A stretch of DNA of 45,456 nt, from contig SYAL01000049.1 of NCBI GenBank assembly GCA_005787585.1, forward strand, positions 1-45,456, read 5' to 3'. The notes beneath the pieces were generated by a model. It was not told where the DNA came from and made no database searches. It worked only from the letters and a program-made list of their open reading frames with translations. Positions 7,556 to 16,525 of the stretch are shown here, piece after piece. This DNA comes from Bacteroidota bacterium (lineage in GTDB: Bacteria > Bacteroidota > Bacteroidia > B-17B0 > Aurantibacillaceae). The position numbers and the translations under genes were made by a program. How positions within the stretch are numbered: the stretch's first letter is position 1; each line of letters opens with the position of its first letter.

Positions 7556-9583
7556 TTATGATAAAATTTGATATGCTCCAAAAGCCGAAACATAGGCTAA
7601 GACTGACATAAATAATAATTGTGCAAAAACCAGTTTCCAGCTTTTTGTTTCGCGTTTTACAACTGCCATTGTACTCATACATTGCATTGCAAAGGCATAA
7701 AATAATAAAAGAGACCAACACACCGCAGGGGTATATTTTTGATTGCCAAACTCGTCTTTTTCATTTAATAATTTTTGTTTTATTCCTTCAGAATTTTGCG
7801 AATCTTCAGATTGATAAATAGTTGCCATAGTTCCCACAAAAACTTCTCTTGCAGCAAAAGAGGTAATAAGTGAAATTCCAATCTTCCAGTCAAATCCGAG
7901 TGGTTTAATAATTGGCTCAATAAAATGGCCTAAATATCCTATAAAAGACTGCTCTAATTTTTGAGTTTTAATTTGTTTGATTTCTTTCTTAATTGCTTCA
8001 GTTTGATAATTACTGCTTAGACTTTGTTCTTTAATTTCTAATTCTTGATATTCTTTATTTATACCGTGTGTGCTTAAAAACCAAAGTATAATTGAAATAG
8101 CTAAAATTATTTTACCTGCTTCTTTAATAAAAATAATAACTTTTGAGTAAACTAGAATACCAATATTTTTAGATTGTGGCCATCTATAAACAGGAAGTTC
8201 CATAATGAAAAATGAAGGTTCGGTTGTTTTCATAATTTGTTTTAAAACAAATGCTGAAATAAGTGTTGCAATAAAACCCAATAAATAAAGAAACAGTAAA
8301 ACAAGACCTTGAGTATTAAAGAAACCAAGAAACGACGTTTTTGGATATAAAACAGCAATTAGAAGTGTATATACAGGTAAACGGGCAGAGCAACTAACTA
8401 GTGGTAAAATAAAGATTGTAATTAATCGTTCTTTTACATTACTGATTGATCTTGTGGCTAAAATTGAAGGCACTGCACAAGCTGTTCCACTGATTAATGG
8501 AATAACGGATTTTCCATTCAAACCAAAAGGGCGCATCACTTTATCCATAATAAAACTAGCTCGAGCCATATAGCCGGTATCTTCGAGCAAGCCAATAAAT
8601 AAAAACAAAAAGGCAATTTGAGGAACGAACATTACAACACCACTAATTCCAGCAATAATTCCATGTACAACTAAGTCATTAAGAGCTCCTTTTGGAAATT
8701 GAGTGCTAATAAAATCACCCAAACCTAAAAATGCAGATTCTATCCAATTCATGGGAGCTTCTGAAATAAAGAATATAAATTGAAAAACCAGAAAAAGTAT
8801 AAAAATTAAAATCAAATAACCGTAAACTCGGTGTGTTGTAAAGGCATCTATTTTTGATGTAATAGCCTTAAGAGAGAGTTGTATAGGTGTTTTTACAAAT
8901 TTTGCAACAAGGTAATTAATAATATTAAATCGGTATAGTTTATCTGAATTCTCAATATCACTTTCTGTTTTTTTTGAATAAATATGACTAATTATAAATT
9001 CTTTATAGCTTATAAAATTATTATTAAAATTAGAAATATTATAAAAAATACTCGAGCTTATTCTTGCATTCAAAATTGCCTTTTTAAGATTATCAAAACC
9101 TTCTTGTTTTCTTGAGTTTAAACACACTACATCAATGCCGAGGGTATTTTGTAGCCCTTGAATATCAATAATTATATCCTGACTGTTAGCTTCGTCTATC
9201 ATATTGAGAGCTAATACAGTTTTGATTTTTAAATCAATAATTTGTGTGGCGAGTAATAGATGTCTTTTTAAACTTGTAGCATCTAAAACAATAACTACAA
9301 CATCGATCTTTTCTTTTTGATCTAGCAGAGTTTTGCATGCAATTTCCTCGTCGCTAGATTTTGGAAACAAACTATAGGCACCAGGCAAATCAATAACTTT
9401 AATGGTATGCGATTCGTTATTAATTGAAAAACTAAATTCACCTTCTAATCTGTCTACTGTGACTCCTGCATAATTTCCTGTTTTCTGTTTTAATCCTGTT
9501 AGAGAATTAAATAAACTTGATTTACCTGAATTAGGATTTCCAAGTAGTGCAATCTTAAGTTGATTATTTTTTAAATTGGTCAA
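7556..9583 (-). CDS. feoB: Ferrous iron transporter FeoB
   Basis: FeoB moves Fe2+ across the inner membrane and has a cytoplasmic G-protein domain. The 675-residue product shows G1 GNPNSGKS (15-22), G3 DLPG (about 65-68) and G4 NMID. These are followed by the membrane domain with the gate-like repeats GVVMFVPQIAFLFLF and the second Gate/C-terminal segments, including a conserved cysteine in SGTACAVPS and PLVSCSARLPVY. It starts 3 bases after feoA, so translation is likely coupled. The length is slightly short compared with 700-770-residue homologues but no core part is missing. Confidence 0.96.
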   Translation of the reverse strand: MTNLKNNQLKIALLGNPNSGKSSLFNSLTGLKQKTGNYAGVTVDRLEGEFSFSINNESHTIKVIDLPGAYSLFPKSSDEEIACKTLLDQKEKIDVVVIVLDATSLKRHLLLATQIIDLKIKTVLALNMIDEANSQDIIIDIQGLQNTLGIDVVCLNSRKQEGFDNLKKAILNARISSSIFYNISNFNNNFISYKEFIISHIYSKKTESDIENSDKLYRFNIINYLVAKFVKTPIQLSLKAITSKIDAFTTHRVYGYLILIFILFLVFQFIFFISEAPMNWIESAFLGLGDFISTQFPKGALNDLVVHGIIAGISGVVMFVPQIAFLFLFIGLLEDTGYMARASFIMDKVMRPFGLNGKSVIPLISGTACAVPSILATRSISNVKERLITIFILPLVSCSARLPVYTLLIAVLYPKTSFLGFFNTQGLVLLFLYLLGFIATLISAFVLKQIMKTTEPSFFIMELPVYRWPQSKNIGILVYSKVIIFIKEAGKIILAISIILWFLSTHGINKEYQELEIKEQSLSSNYQTEAIKKEIKQIKTQKLEQSFIGYLGHFIEPIIKPLGFDWKIGISLITSFAAREVFVGTMATIYQSEDSQNSEGIKQKLLNEKDEFGNQKYTPAVCWSLLLFYAFAMQCMSTMAVVKRETKSWKLVFAQLLFMSVLAYVSAFGAYQILS

Positions 9584-9586
9584 AAA

Positions 9587-9820
9587 TTATAAAATTAATT
9601 CAACTAAAACTGAATCAGCTTCATCTTTTCTTAAACTTAGCTCATAGCCAGCAATAAAAATTGCAATCGGCGAACCTAAGGGGGCAATTTTTGTAATTAC
9701 AAAAGTTTCTCCCGGTAAACAACCCATTTCTATTAATTTTGAACTTAAAGTCTTATTAGTAAAAGATTTAATAACAGCTTTTTGCCCTTTTTTTAATTTT
9801 GCTAAGGATTGCGTCTTCAT
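9587..9820 (-). CDS. feoA: FeoA domain protein, partner of FeoB
   Basis: A 77-residue protein with the SH3-like FeoA fold: LAKLKKGQKAVIKSF at the start, a central LIEMGCLPGE turn (about 31-40), and GYELSLRKDEAD near the end. FeoA proteins are small cytoplasmic partners needed for FeoB-dependent ferrous iron uptake. The gene is the first of a two-gene operon, 3 bases before feoB. A perfect 7-bp-arm inverted repeat lies about 40 bases upstream of its start, as expected for control by a metal-sensing repressor. Confidence 0.93.
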   Translation of the reverse strand: MKTQSLAKLKKGQKAVIKSFTNKTLSSKLIEMGCLPGETFVITKIAPLGSPIAIFIAGYELSLRKDEADSVLVELIL

Positions 9821-9861
9821 TTTATTTGCTATAAATTTAATTGTTTTATCTATAATTGACT

Positions 9862-9879
9862 ATACCTTAAAAAAGGTAT
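9862..9879. promoter_or_regulatory. Palindrome upstream of feoAB, candidate metal-regulator operator
   Basis: ATACCTT at 9862-9868 and AAGGTAT at 9873-9879 form a perfect inverted repeat with four A between the arms, 42 bases upstream of the feoA start. The two-fold symmetric shape and position fit an operator. DtxR/MntR-type repressors bind sites of comparable size and often control feo genes in this phylum, but the identity of the regulator is inference. No regulator gene is adjacent. Confidence 0.4.
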
Positions 9880-10077
9880 TCAAATCAAATTATTTATTTA
9901 TTATGATGTGTTTAAAGTGTTTAAATTATTATTTTTTAATTTTTATATTACATATTCACCAAATTATCATTTTGTTTATTTTAAAATAATTTGATATAAC
10001 GAAATCAAAAAATAATTTATTTTAGGTTTTTATTAATCTTTTTTTCTTAATTTAACCTAACTAATTCTTTCTTTAGT

Positions 10078-10872
10078 ATGCATAAAACAATACTTTTTAA
10101 AAACGAAAACGTTTGTTTTTATGATAAGGGTAAAGGCAGAGCGATAGTTTTATTGCACGGTTTTTTAGGATCTTATGAAATATGGCGAGCTACTATTGAA
10201 AATTTATCTAAAACGTATCGCGTTATTGCTATCGATTTACCGGGTCATGGTCAAACCCCATCATATGGATATGTTCATAGTATGGAATTAATGGCAAAAT
10301 GTGTAAAAAAAGTAACTGATTCGCTTAAATTAAAAAAATATGTTTTAATTGGCCATAGTATGGGTGGATATGTTGGATTGGCATTTGCCGATTTATTTCC
10401 TGATAATTTAAAAGGATTATGTTTATTTCACAGTTCTGCTTACGAAGATACAATTGAAAAAAAGACTGATCGTTTAAGAGCAATTAAGTTGATTAGAGCT
10501 AATAAAAATATTTATACTAAAGACACGATTTTAAATTTATTTTCTGCCAAAAATTTAAAATATTTAAAAAATGAAATTCAGTTTGCTCTCTCAATCGCAA
10601 AAAAAACAGCTCAACGTGGAATGATAGCAGCTCTTTACGGTATGAGAGACCGAAAAAGTAGAGAGCTTATTTTGGGAATTGTTCAGTATCCTATTATGAC
10701 CGTAATTGGAGAACACGATAATGTATTGCCGTCAGAATTATTATTCGAACAATCTAATCTTATTAAAAATAAAACAATCTTATATTTAGAAAATGATGGT
10801 CACTTTGGTTTTATAGAGTCACCAATAAAAACGCACAAAAGTTTAAGAAAATTTTTAAGAATTTGTTTTTAA
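10078..10872 (+). CDS. Alpha/beta-fold hydrolase
   Basis: A 264-residue protein with the alpha/beta-hydrolase pattern: oxyanion-hole HGFLGS (about 27-32), AIDLPGHGQT (51-60), nucleophile elbow GHSMGG (Ser94), an acid near GEHDN in the C-terminal third, and the histidine in DGHFGFIES close to the end. These features predict an intact Ser-Asp-His triad. The substrate is unknown; carboxylesterases and MhpC/BioH-like enzymes share this layout. There is no N-terminal signal, so it is cytoplasmic. It is convergent with rlmB with 13 bases between them and divergent from feoAB. Confidence 0.85.
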   Translation: MHKTILFKNENVCFYDKGKGRAIVLLHGFLGSYEIWRATIENLSKTYRVIAIDLPGHGQTPSYGYVHSMELMAKCVKKVTDSLKLKKYVLIGHSMGGYVGLAFADLFPDNLKGLCLFHSSAYEDTIEKKTDRLRAIKLIRANKNIYTKDTILNLFSAKNLKYLKNEIQFALSIAKKTAQRGMIAALYGMRDRKSRELILGIVQYPIMTVIGEHDNVLPSELLFEQSNLIKNKTILYLENDGHFGFIESPIKTHKSLRKFLRICF

Positions 10873-10885
10873 AGACAAAAAATAG

Positions 10886-11620
10886 TTATAAACGTTGTTT
10901 TACTGCTTCAAATAAAATTACTCCAGCGGCAACAGAAACATTAAGCGAAGCGATTTTTCCAACCATTGGAATTTTCACCTGAAGATCACTTCGTTTAACA
11001 TACTCATTACTTATCCCATTTTCCTCGCTTCCCATTATTATTGCAGTTGGTTTTTTAAAATCGACATGATAAATAAAGTTATCTGTTTTTTCGTGGCAAG
11101 CAATAATTTGTAAGCCACTTTCTTTTAAAAAGTCTATTGTATTTTTTAAATTATCTTCTCTACAAACTTTTAATCGGTGAAGTGCTCCTGCACTTGTTTT
11201 AATAGCATCTCCATTTATTAAGGCAGAACCTCTGCTGGGTATAATTATAAAATCTACACCTGCACATTCCGCTCCTCTTGCAATTGCACCAAAATTACGA
11301 ACATCTGTGACTCGGTCTAATATTAAAATCAAAGGAATTTTTGCTTTTTCATAAACAATAGACAATAATTCTTCTGTATTAAAATAGTTTATTTCAGTTA
11401 AATAGGCAATAACACCTTGATGGTTTTTATCGGTTATTTTTTTAAGTTTTTCGGGTGGAACAATTTGAATTGGAATAGTAACACCTCTTAAAGCTTGCCT
11501 TAATTTATGGTAAAGCTCGTTTGATAAACCTTTTTGTATAAAAATTTTTTCAATTTCTTTTCCTGCCTCAATAGCTTCAATCACAGCCCGTATGCCAAAT
11601 ATTAAGTGATCTTCATTCAT
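10886..11620 (-). CDS. rlmB: 23S rRNA (guanosine-2'-O-)-methyltransferase, TrmH/RlmB family
   Basis: SPOUT-class methyltransferase that 2'-O-methylates a 23S rRNA guanosine using SAM. The 244-residue protein has the small N-terminal substrate-binding domain (FGIRAVIEAIEAGKEIEKIF, residues 8-27). The knotted SpoU domain follows with motif 1 LDRVTDVRNFGAIAR, motif 2 IIMGSEENGIS, and motif 3 IPMVGKIASLNVSVAAG. These motifs and the size fit RlmB; a tRNA-directed TrmH-family role cannot be excluded from sequence alone. It lies convergent to the preceding hydrolase gene and divergent from the nfu-metF-truB operon. Confidence 0.9.
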   Translation of the reverse strand: MNEDHLIFGIRAVIEAIEAGKEIEKIFIQKGLSNELYHKLRQALRGVTIPIQIVPPEKLKKITDKNHQGVIAYLTEINYFNTEELLSIVYEKAKIPLILILDRVTDVRNFGAIARGAECAGVDFIIIPSRGSALINGDAIKTSAGALHRLKVCREDNLKNTIDFLKESGLQIIACHEKTDNFIYHVDFKKPTAIIMGSEENGISNEYVKRSDLQVKIPMVGKIASLNVSVAAGVILFEAVKQRL

Positions 11621-11697
11621 AAAACAAATTACATCAAATTTTAAATATTAAACAAATTAATGCTAATCTTAAAATACATTAAAATGATTAATTCCGT

Positions 11698-11728
11698 TTT
11701 GTCAAGTTATACTTTACTTGTATCTTTA
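11698..11728 (+). promoter_or_regulatory. Predicted promoter of the nfu-metF-truB operon
   Basis: TTTG at 11698-11701, 19 bases, then TATCTTTA at 11721-11728. This matches the Bacteroidota promoter pattern TTTG-N19-21-TAnnTTTG at all but the last base. Transcription would begin near 11734, ten bases before the ATG at 11744. It would lie inside any protein started at the upstream ATGs (11660, 11684), which argues for the 11744 start. Confidence 0.5.
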
Positions 11729-11743
11729 CATCAAAATTTAGAG

Positions 11744-11977
11744 ATGGACGCGTTGTATCATAAAGTAGAACAAGCATTAGACACCATTCGTCCTTATTTA
11801 GAGGCAGATGGAGGGAATGTTGAAATTATCGAAATCACTCCCGATAAAAAATTAAAAATAGAATTATTGGGAGCTTGTAAATCCTGTAATATGAGTCATA
11901 TGACAATGAAATCTGGTATTGAAGAAACTGTAAGAAGAGCAGTGCCCGAAATCATCGAAATTATTTCTGTAAATTAA
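11744..11977 (+). CDS. NifU C-terminal-domain (Nfu-type) Fe-S scaffold/carrier
   Basis: A 77-residue Nfu domain that carries or assembles Fe-S clusters. It has IRPYLEADGGNVEII (about 15-29) and the cluster-ligating CKSC motif (Cys45, Cys48). An upstream ATG at 11660 would add 28 residues. However, that extension lacks family similarity, and a good promoter match at 11698-11728 sits within it, so I chose the ATG at 11744. The gene is 2 bases ahead of metF. Small stand-alone Nfu proteins are common in Bacteroidota. Confidence 0.88.
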   Translation: MDALYHKVEQALDTIRPYLEADGGNVEIIEITPDKKLKIELLGACKSCNMSHMTMKSGIEETVRRAVPEIIEIISVN

Positions 11978-11979
11978 TT

Positions 11980-12933
11980 ATGAAACTGATAACAAAGCTT
12001 AGTCAAAGTAAAAAAACGCTATTTTCTATTGAAATTTTGCCACCATTAAAAGGCAAAAGTATTCAAAGTATATATGATGGAATTGACCCATTAATGGAAT
12101 TTAAACCGGCTTTTGTAGACGTTACCTATCATCGAGAAGAATATGTTTACAAAAAAAGAGATGGCGGATATCTTGAAAAAGTAAGCATTCGCAAACGGCC
12201 AGGAACAGTTGGAATTTGTGCGGCCATAATGAATAAGTATAACGTTGAAGCAGTGCCACATATAATTTGTGGTGGTTTTAATAAAGAGGAAACTGAAAAC
12301 GCTTTAATTGATTTGCAATTTTTAGGTGTTGATAATGTTTTGGCATTAAGAGGTGATAGTATTAAAACTGAACCAGCTTTTGTTCCAGAACCCGGCGGGC
12401 ATGCATATGCAATTGACTTAGTTAAACAAATTGTCGAAATGAATAAATCAATTTATTTAGATAGTGAAATGAAAGATGCCGCGCCGACTAATTTTTGTGT
12501 GGGCGTATCTTGTTATCCTGAAAAACATTTTGAAGCACCAAATATAACTAGTGATTTAAAATATTTAAAAGCGAAGGTAGACGCTGGAGCAGAATATATT
12601 GTAACACAAATGTTTTTTGATAATTCTAAATATTTCGAATTTGTAAGATTATGTCGCGAAAATAACATTAACGTTCCAATTATTCCGGGTTTAAAAATTT
12701 TAAGCTCTAAACAACAAATAACCACCCTTCCGAAAATTTTTCATATAGATATTCCTCAAGTATTTTATGAAGCCTTAGAAAGCTGTAAAGATGATAAACA
12801 AATCAAAGAAGTAGGCATCAAATGGTGCATTGAACAAAGTAAGGAATTGTTAAAAGAAAATGTACCTTGCCTTCACTACTATACAATGGGAGCTTCAGAA
12901 GCAACACGAGCAGTTGCAAAAGAAGTTTTTTAG
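11980..12933 (+). CDS. metF: 5,10-methylenetetrahydrofolate reductase
   Basis: MetF reduces methylene-THF to methyl-THF with FAD and NAD(P)H, supplying methyl groups for methionine. The 317-residue TIM-barrel protein shows FSIEILPPLKGKS near the N-terminus (the catalytic Glu region), FVDVTYHREEY, LALRGDS (about 124-130), FCVGVSCYPEKHFEAP, and AEYIVTQMFFDNSKYFEF, all standard for the family. It begins 2 bases after the nfu gene and precedes truB by 29 bases, so a three-gene operon is likely. Confidence 0.95.
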   Translation: MKLITKLSQSKKTLFSIEILPPLKGKSIQSIYDGIDPLMEFKPAFVDVTYHREEYVYKKRDGGYLEKVSIRKRPGTVGICAAIMNKYNVEAVPHIICGGFNKEETENALIDLQFLGVDNVLALRGDSIKTEPAFVPEPGGHAYAIDLVKQIVEMNKSIYLDSEMKDAAPTNFCVGVSCYPEKHFEAPNITSDLKYLKAKVDAGAEYIVTQMFFDNSKYFEFVRLCRENNINVPIIPGLKILSSKQQITTLPKIFHIDIPQVFYEALESCKDDKQIKEVGIKWCIEQSKELLKENVPCLHYYTMGASEATRAVAKEVF

Positions 12934-12962
12934 GTTTATTTTTTATCATTTAAATTAGTTTA

Positions 12963-13667
12963 ATGGTTTTCGATTTTTATAATGGCGAAGTATTGTTAAT
13001 TAATAAGCCATACACTTGGAGCAGTTTTCAAGCTGTAAATAAAATAAAACATTCTATAAAAAATCACTACTCGCTTATTCTAGATGGAAAAAAAGTAAAA
13101 CCAAAAGTAGGTCATGCTGGAACATTAGACCCCCTAGCAACAGGTTTATTAATTGTTTGCTCAGGAAAAAAAACAAAAACTATTAATGAATTAATGGGAT
13201 TAGAAAAAGAATATACCGGCACTTTTTTTATTGGAGCAACAACTCCTTGTTTTGATTTAGAAAAACCAGTTGATAAAACCTTCCCAATTAATCACATTAC
13301 AAATGATATTTTATTTTTAACAGCAAAAAGTTTTTTAGGATTTCAGCAACAAATTCCCCCAATTTATAGTGCTATTAAAATAAACGGTAGACGCGCTTAT
13401 GAATTTGCTAGGGAAGGGTTAGAGACCGAAATAAATTCGCGTGAAATAGAAATTAAAGAGTTTGAATTAACACAAATTAATTTACCTTTTGTTGACTTTA
13501 GAATTATATGTAGTAAGGGAACTTATATAAGAAGTATATCGAGAGATTTTGGAACGGCTTTAAAAAGCGGAGCCCACATCACTAAACTTAACAGAACAAG
13601 AATTGGCGATTTTAGCTTAACTAATGCGATAACACCTCAAGAATTTTTCGAAAAAATAAATATTTAA
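12963..13667 (+). CDS. truB: tRNA pseudouridine(55) synthase
   Basis: TruB isomerises U55 in the T-loop of tRNAs. The 234-residue protein has the TruB start (NGEVLLINKPYTWSSFQAVN), the catalytic motif HAGTLDPLATG with Asp56, the KEYTGTFFIGATTPCFDLE strand, the IPPIYSAIKINGRRAYE segment, and CSKGTYIRSISRDFG. It carries the short insertion before the catalytic motif (about 33-48) seen in Bacteroidota homologues and lacks a C-terminal PUA domain. The last 4 bases overlap the 3' end of the convergent CBS gene. Confidence 0.95.
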   Translation: MVFDFYNGEVLLINKPYTWSSFQAVNKIKHSIKNHYSLILDGKKVKPKVGHAGTLDPLATGLLIVCSGKKTKTINELMGLEKEYTGTFFIGATTPCFDLEKPVDKTFPINHITNDILFLTAKSFLGFQQQIPPIYSAIKINGRRAYEFAREGLETEINSREIEIKEFELTQINLPFVDFRIICSKGTYIRSISRDFGTALKSGAHITKLNRTRIGDFSLTNAITPQEFFEKINI

Positions 13668-14326
13668 ATATTTAAAAAGTGTAAAAATTCATTAAATTTA
13701 TCGTCCATCCCTTTTGTAAAATCTAAATTTTGATAGCTGGCTTTTACCGAATAATTATATCGATTAAAAGTTTGTAATATCGCCGATAAGTTTTCTCGAT
13801 TTACTTTTATTGTAACTTCTATTTTTGTACTATCTGGACTTGAAGAAACATGTAAACTTAAAATTTTAGCATCATTTCCCTCAACAATGTTGCCAATTTG
13901 AGTAACTGAGTAATCATTTTGGTTAAGTTCTAAAACAATAACACCACCTGGATTTTGAACAGAAATCATGGTACTTAAATTTTGCACAATTCCTTTAAGC
14001 GAAATACATCCTTTATATAATTCTTTTTCATCGATAACTGGAATTAGGCTTAAATTTAGTCCGCTCATTAATTTTACAACATCATAGGCATGTTGATAAT
14101 GATGAACTAAAGGCCGCATCATATGAATTTTACTTTCATTAATTTGCACTTTCGGATTATCAAAATCTAATAAATCTGTTTCAGAAATTAAACCAACTAA
14201 TTCTCTATTATTTACAACAGATAAGTGAGAAACTTTAAATTGTTCCATCCAATCTAAAGCTAAAGCCACAGTATCGGTAATTTTAAGTGGCGGAATTTCG
14301 TCAGTTATTAAATCGTTTGCTAACAT
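13664..14326 (-). CDS. CBS-domain pair protein with C-terminal ACT-like region
   Basis: A 220-residue cytoplasmic protein. Two CBS motifs lie at about 5-60 (VSHLSVVNNRELVGLISETDLLDF region) and 68-120 (LSLIPVIDEKELYKGCISL region). Such Bateman modules bind adenosyl nucleotides and act as energy or nucleotide sensors. Residues about 140-205 (VIVLELNQNDYSVTQIGNIV) look like an ACT-type fold. No catalytic domain is attached, so it is probably a regulatory protein with an unknown partner. It shares an intergenic region with pdxJ, in which a TAATTTTG box (complement of 14338-14345) may be its own -7 element. Confidence 0.8.
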   Translation of the reverse strand: MLANDLITDEIPPLKITDTVALALDWMEQFKVSHLSVVNNRELVGLISETDLLDFDNPKVQINESKIHMMRPLVHHYQHAYDVVKLMSGLNLSLIPVIDEKELYKGCISLKGIVQNLSTMISVQNPGGVIVLELNQNDYSVTQIGNIVEGNDAKILSLHVSSSPDSTKIEVTIKVNRENLSAILQTFNRYNYSVKASYQNLDFTKGMDDKFNEFLHFLNI

Positions 14327-14332
14327 TTTGCT

Positions 14333-14363
14333 TTTGTCAAAATTAGTAATTTAATTAGTTTTG
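14333..14363 (+). promoter_or_regulatory. Predicted pdxJ promoter
   Basis: TTTG at 14333-14336, exactly 19 bases, then TAGTTTTG at 14356-14363 is a full match to TTTG-N19-TAnnTTTG. Transcription should begin near 14369, about 20 bases ahead of the ATG pair at 14388/14391. It rules out the TTG at 14361 as the start. Confidence 0.6.
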
Positions 14364-14387
14364 CTTAGATTTAAAAAAAGAATTTTA

Positions 14388-15107
14388 ATGATGACAAAGT
14401 TAAGTGTAAATATTAATAAAATAGCTACCCTTCGTAATGCAAGGGGTGGTAATATTCCTAATCTATTAAAAGTGGCTATCGATATCGAACGTTTTGGCGC
14501 ACAAGGCATAACTGTTCACCCAAGGCCAGATGAACGACATATTACATATAAGGATGTATATGAATTGAAAAAATGTCTCTCAACCGAATTAAATATAGAA
14601 GGTAATCCTCAGGAAAAAAAATTTATCGATTTAGTTTTAAATGTAAAGCCTCATCAGGTTACTTTAGTTCCTGATAATTCTCAACAAATTACCAGTAATC
14701 ATGGATGGAATACATTAACTCACGCTACTTACTTAAAAGATACCATCGCGTTATTTAAATCTCACAATATTCGAACATCTATTTTTGTAGATGCAGATTT
14801 AGCAATGATAGAAGGAGCTGAGTTAGCTGGAACTGATAGTATTGAGCTATATACAGAAGAATATGCTCGCCAGTTTGAAATAAATAAAGAATTGGCAGTT
14901 TTACCTTATGTAAAAGCTTCAATTTTAGCTCAACAACTAAAATTAGTTGTTAATGCTGGACATGATCTTAACTTACAAAATCTTAAATATTTTAAACAAA
15001 AATTAACATCTTTATCAGAAGTTTCTATTGGTCACGCATTAATAAGCGACTCCTTATATTTTGGATTAGAAAATACTGTTCAATTATATTTAAGACAATT
15101 AGTTTAA
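14388..15107 (+). CDS. pdxJ: Pyridoxine 5'-phosphate synthase
   Basis: PdxJ condenses 3-amino-2-oxopropyl phosphate with 1-deoxyxylulose 5-phosphate in vitamin B6 synthesis. The roughly 238-residue TIM barrel has [17 protein letters not shown] at the N-terminus, [13 protein letters not shown] (active-site His/Arg), [15 protein letters not shown], and GHDLNLQNL, all family hallmarks. The upstream TTG at 14361 is excluded by a promoter match. Either ATG 14388 or 14391 starts the protein. It is followed after 26 bases by a second alpha/beta hydrolase, likely co-transcribed. Confidence 0.94.
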   Translation: MMTKLSVNINKIATLRNARGGNIPNLLKVAIDIERFGAQGITVHPRPDERHITYKDVYELKKCLSTELNIEGNPQEKKFIDLVLNVKPHQVTLVPDNSQQITSNHGWNTLTHATYLKDTIALFKSHNIRTSIFVDADLAMIEGAELAGTDSIELYTEEYARQFEINKELAVLPYVKASILAQQLKLVVNAGHDLNLQNLKYFKQKLTSLSEVSIGHALISDSLYFGLENTVQLYLRQLV

Positions 15108-15133
15108 TTTTAGATTAGTAAGTAAGTTTATTA

Positions 15134-15904
15134 ATGAAACTAGCATTTAGAGAAATAGGAGAAGGGCCATCTTTAATTATTTTACACGGTTTGTTTGGAC
15201 AAAGTGATAATTGGAATACATTGGCAAAACAATTTTCTGAAAAAGGATTTCGTGTTTTTTCTATTGATCAAAGAAATCATGGATTATCTCCTCACAGCCC
15301 AGATTGGAATTTTAAAGTCATGGCAGATGATTTGTATGAATTTATTCTAGAACACAATTTACATAACCCTATTATCATGGGCCATAGCATGGGAGGTAAA
15401 ACAGTAATGTTTTTTGAGTTGGCTTATCCTAAGCTAGCATCCAAAATTATTATTGTAGATATTGCCGATAGATTTTATAAACCAAGTCATCAGCAAGTTA
15501 TAAAAGGTTTAAATGCCATCGACTTTGAAAAAATTAAAAATAGAAAAGAAGCAGAACTTATCATGACTGAATTTATTCAGGACTATGGAACTAAACAATT
15601 TTTATTAAAAAATTTGTATTGGATTGATTCATTAAATAATAAATTAGCTTGGCGTTTTAATTTAAAAGTAATTACTCAAAAATATGAATTAATAGGAGCT
15701 GCTGTACCTTATTATATAAGCCAAACAAGCACTTTAATTATTAAAGGCGAACTATCTGATTACATTTCTGAATACGATTCAGAACAGTATTTTATCCGCT
15801 TTCCAAAACACAAATTTATTACTATTAAAGGTTCTGGTCATTGGGTTCACTCCGAAAAACCAAAAGAATTTTTTGATTGTGTTTTAGATTTTATAACAAA
15901 TTAA
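15134..15904 (+). CDS. Alpha/beta-fold hydrolase, YbfF-like
   Basis: A 256-residue hydrolase with LHGLFGQSDNW (about 18-28), SIDQRNHGLSPHS (44-56), nucleophile elbow GHSMGG (Ser about 93), and a C-terminal GSGHWVHSEKP histidine. The LFGQSDNW and DQRNHGLS motifs are typical of the YbfF/ABHD11 esterase group, which acts on short acyl esters or thioesters. No signal peptide is present. It follows pdxJ on the same strand, and its end overlaps the convergent HAD gene by 14 bases. The physiological substrate is unknown. Confidence 0.87.
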   Translation: MKLAFREIGEGPSLIILHGLFGQSDNWNTLAKQFSEKGFRVFSIDQRNHGLSPHSPDWNFKVMADDLYEFILEHNLHNPIIMGHSMGGKTVMFFELAYPKLASKIIIVDIADRFYKPSHQQVIKGLNAIDFEKIKNRKEAELIMTEFIQDYGTKQFLLKNLYWIDSLNNKLAWRFNLKVITQKYELIGAAVPYYISQTSTLIIKGELSDYISEYDSEQYFIRFPKHKFITIKGSGHWVHSEKPKEFFDCVLDFITN

Positions 15905-16520
15905 GTTCATTAAGTAGAGAAATTAATTCCATGTTTTTTGGCAATAAATAGGAGTTGATGCCGCATTCGCCGGCACCTTTAACATGTTGCTCGGTATCAT
16001 CAATAAATACTGTTTCTTTAGGGTCCAAATCATTTTCAGTTAAAACTAATTCAAAAATATTACGGTCTGGTTTTCGCATTCCTATTCGACAGGAATAATA
16101 TGTTTTATCAAAATAATCATTAAAATTTTTAATACCATGCTCTAAATATAATTTTTGTTCAAATGCTTCTATATGCGGTTCGCAGGTATTACTTAATAAA
16201 AATGTATTGTAATTTTGTTTAGCCCTTACCAGTATGTCTAAGCGCTTTTCTGGCACATCTTTTAACATTGCATTCCAAGCATTCAGCAATTCAATATCTG
16301 AACCTTCATATCGACTTATTATTTTTAACTCTCTAAAAAATAGCTCAGATGTAATTATACCTTTATCAAATTCATTAAATAGTTTTATTTGGTTTGCTTG
16401 TGAGTAAATACTTTCGAATGGAACTTGACTTTTAAGATTAAATTTAGAGATGGTTAGAGACAAATCTAAATTAATAATAACACCACCTAAATCAAAAATA
16501 ATATTTTTAATATCCTTCAT
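15891..16520 (-). CDS. HAD-superfamily hydrolase (subfamily IA, YihX-like)
   Basis: A 209-residue HAD protein. Motif I is IIFDLGGVIINLD (Asp10), as in YihX-type sugar-phosphate phosphatases, where the second usual Asp position is replaced. Motif II is FLLSNTCEPH, motif III is the lysine in RIGMRKPDRNIFE, and motif IV is FIDDTEQHV. It probably dephosphorylates a small phosphorylated metabolite in the cytoplasm. The ATG is at 16518-16520; a TTG four codons upstream is less likely. The tRNA promoter on the opposite strand starts 6 bases beyond this start. Confidence 0.87.
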   Translation of the reverse strand: MKDIKNIIFDLGGVIINLDLSLTISKFNLKSQVPFESIYSQANQIKLFNEFDKGIITSELFFRELKIISRYEGSDIELLNAWNAMLKDVPEKRLDILVRAKQNYNTFLLSNTCEPHIEAFEQKLYLEHGIKNFNDYFDKTYYSCRIGMRKPDRNIFELVLTENDLDPKETVFIDDTEQHVKGAGECGINSYLLPKNMELISLLNELNLL

Positions 16521-16525
16521 TATAT

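Noticed and set aside
7536..7821. Short open frames overlapping the 3' end of feoB
   Set aside because: They are shadows of the feoB coding sequence in other frames.
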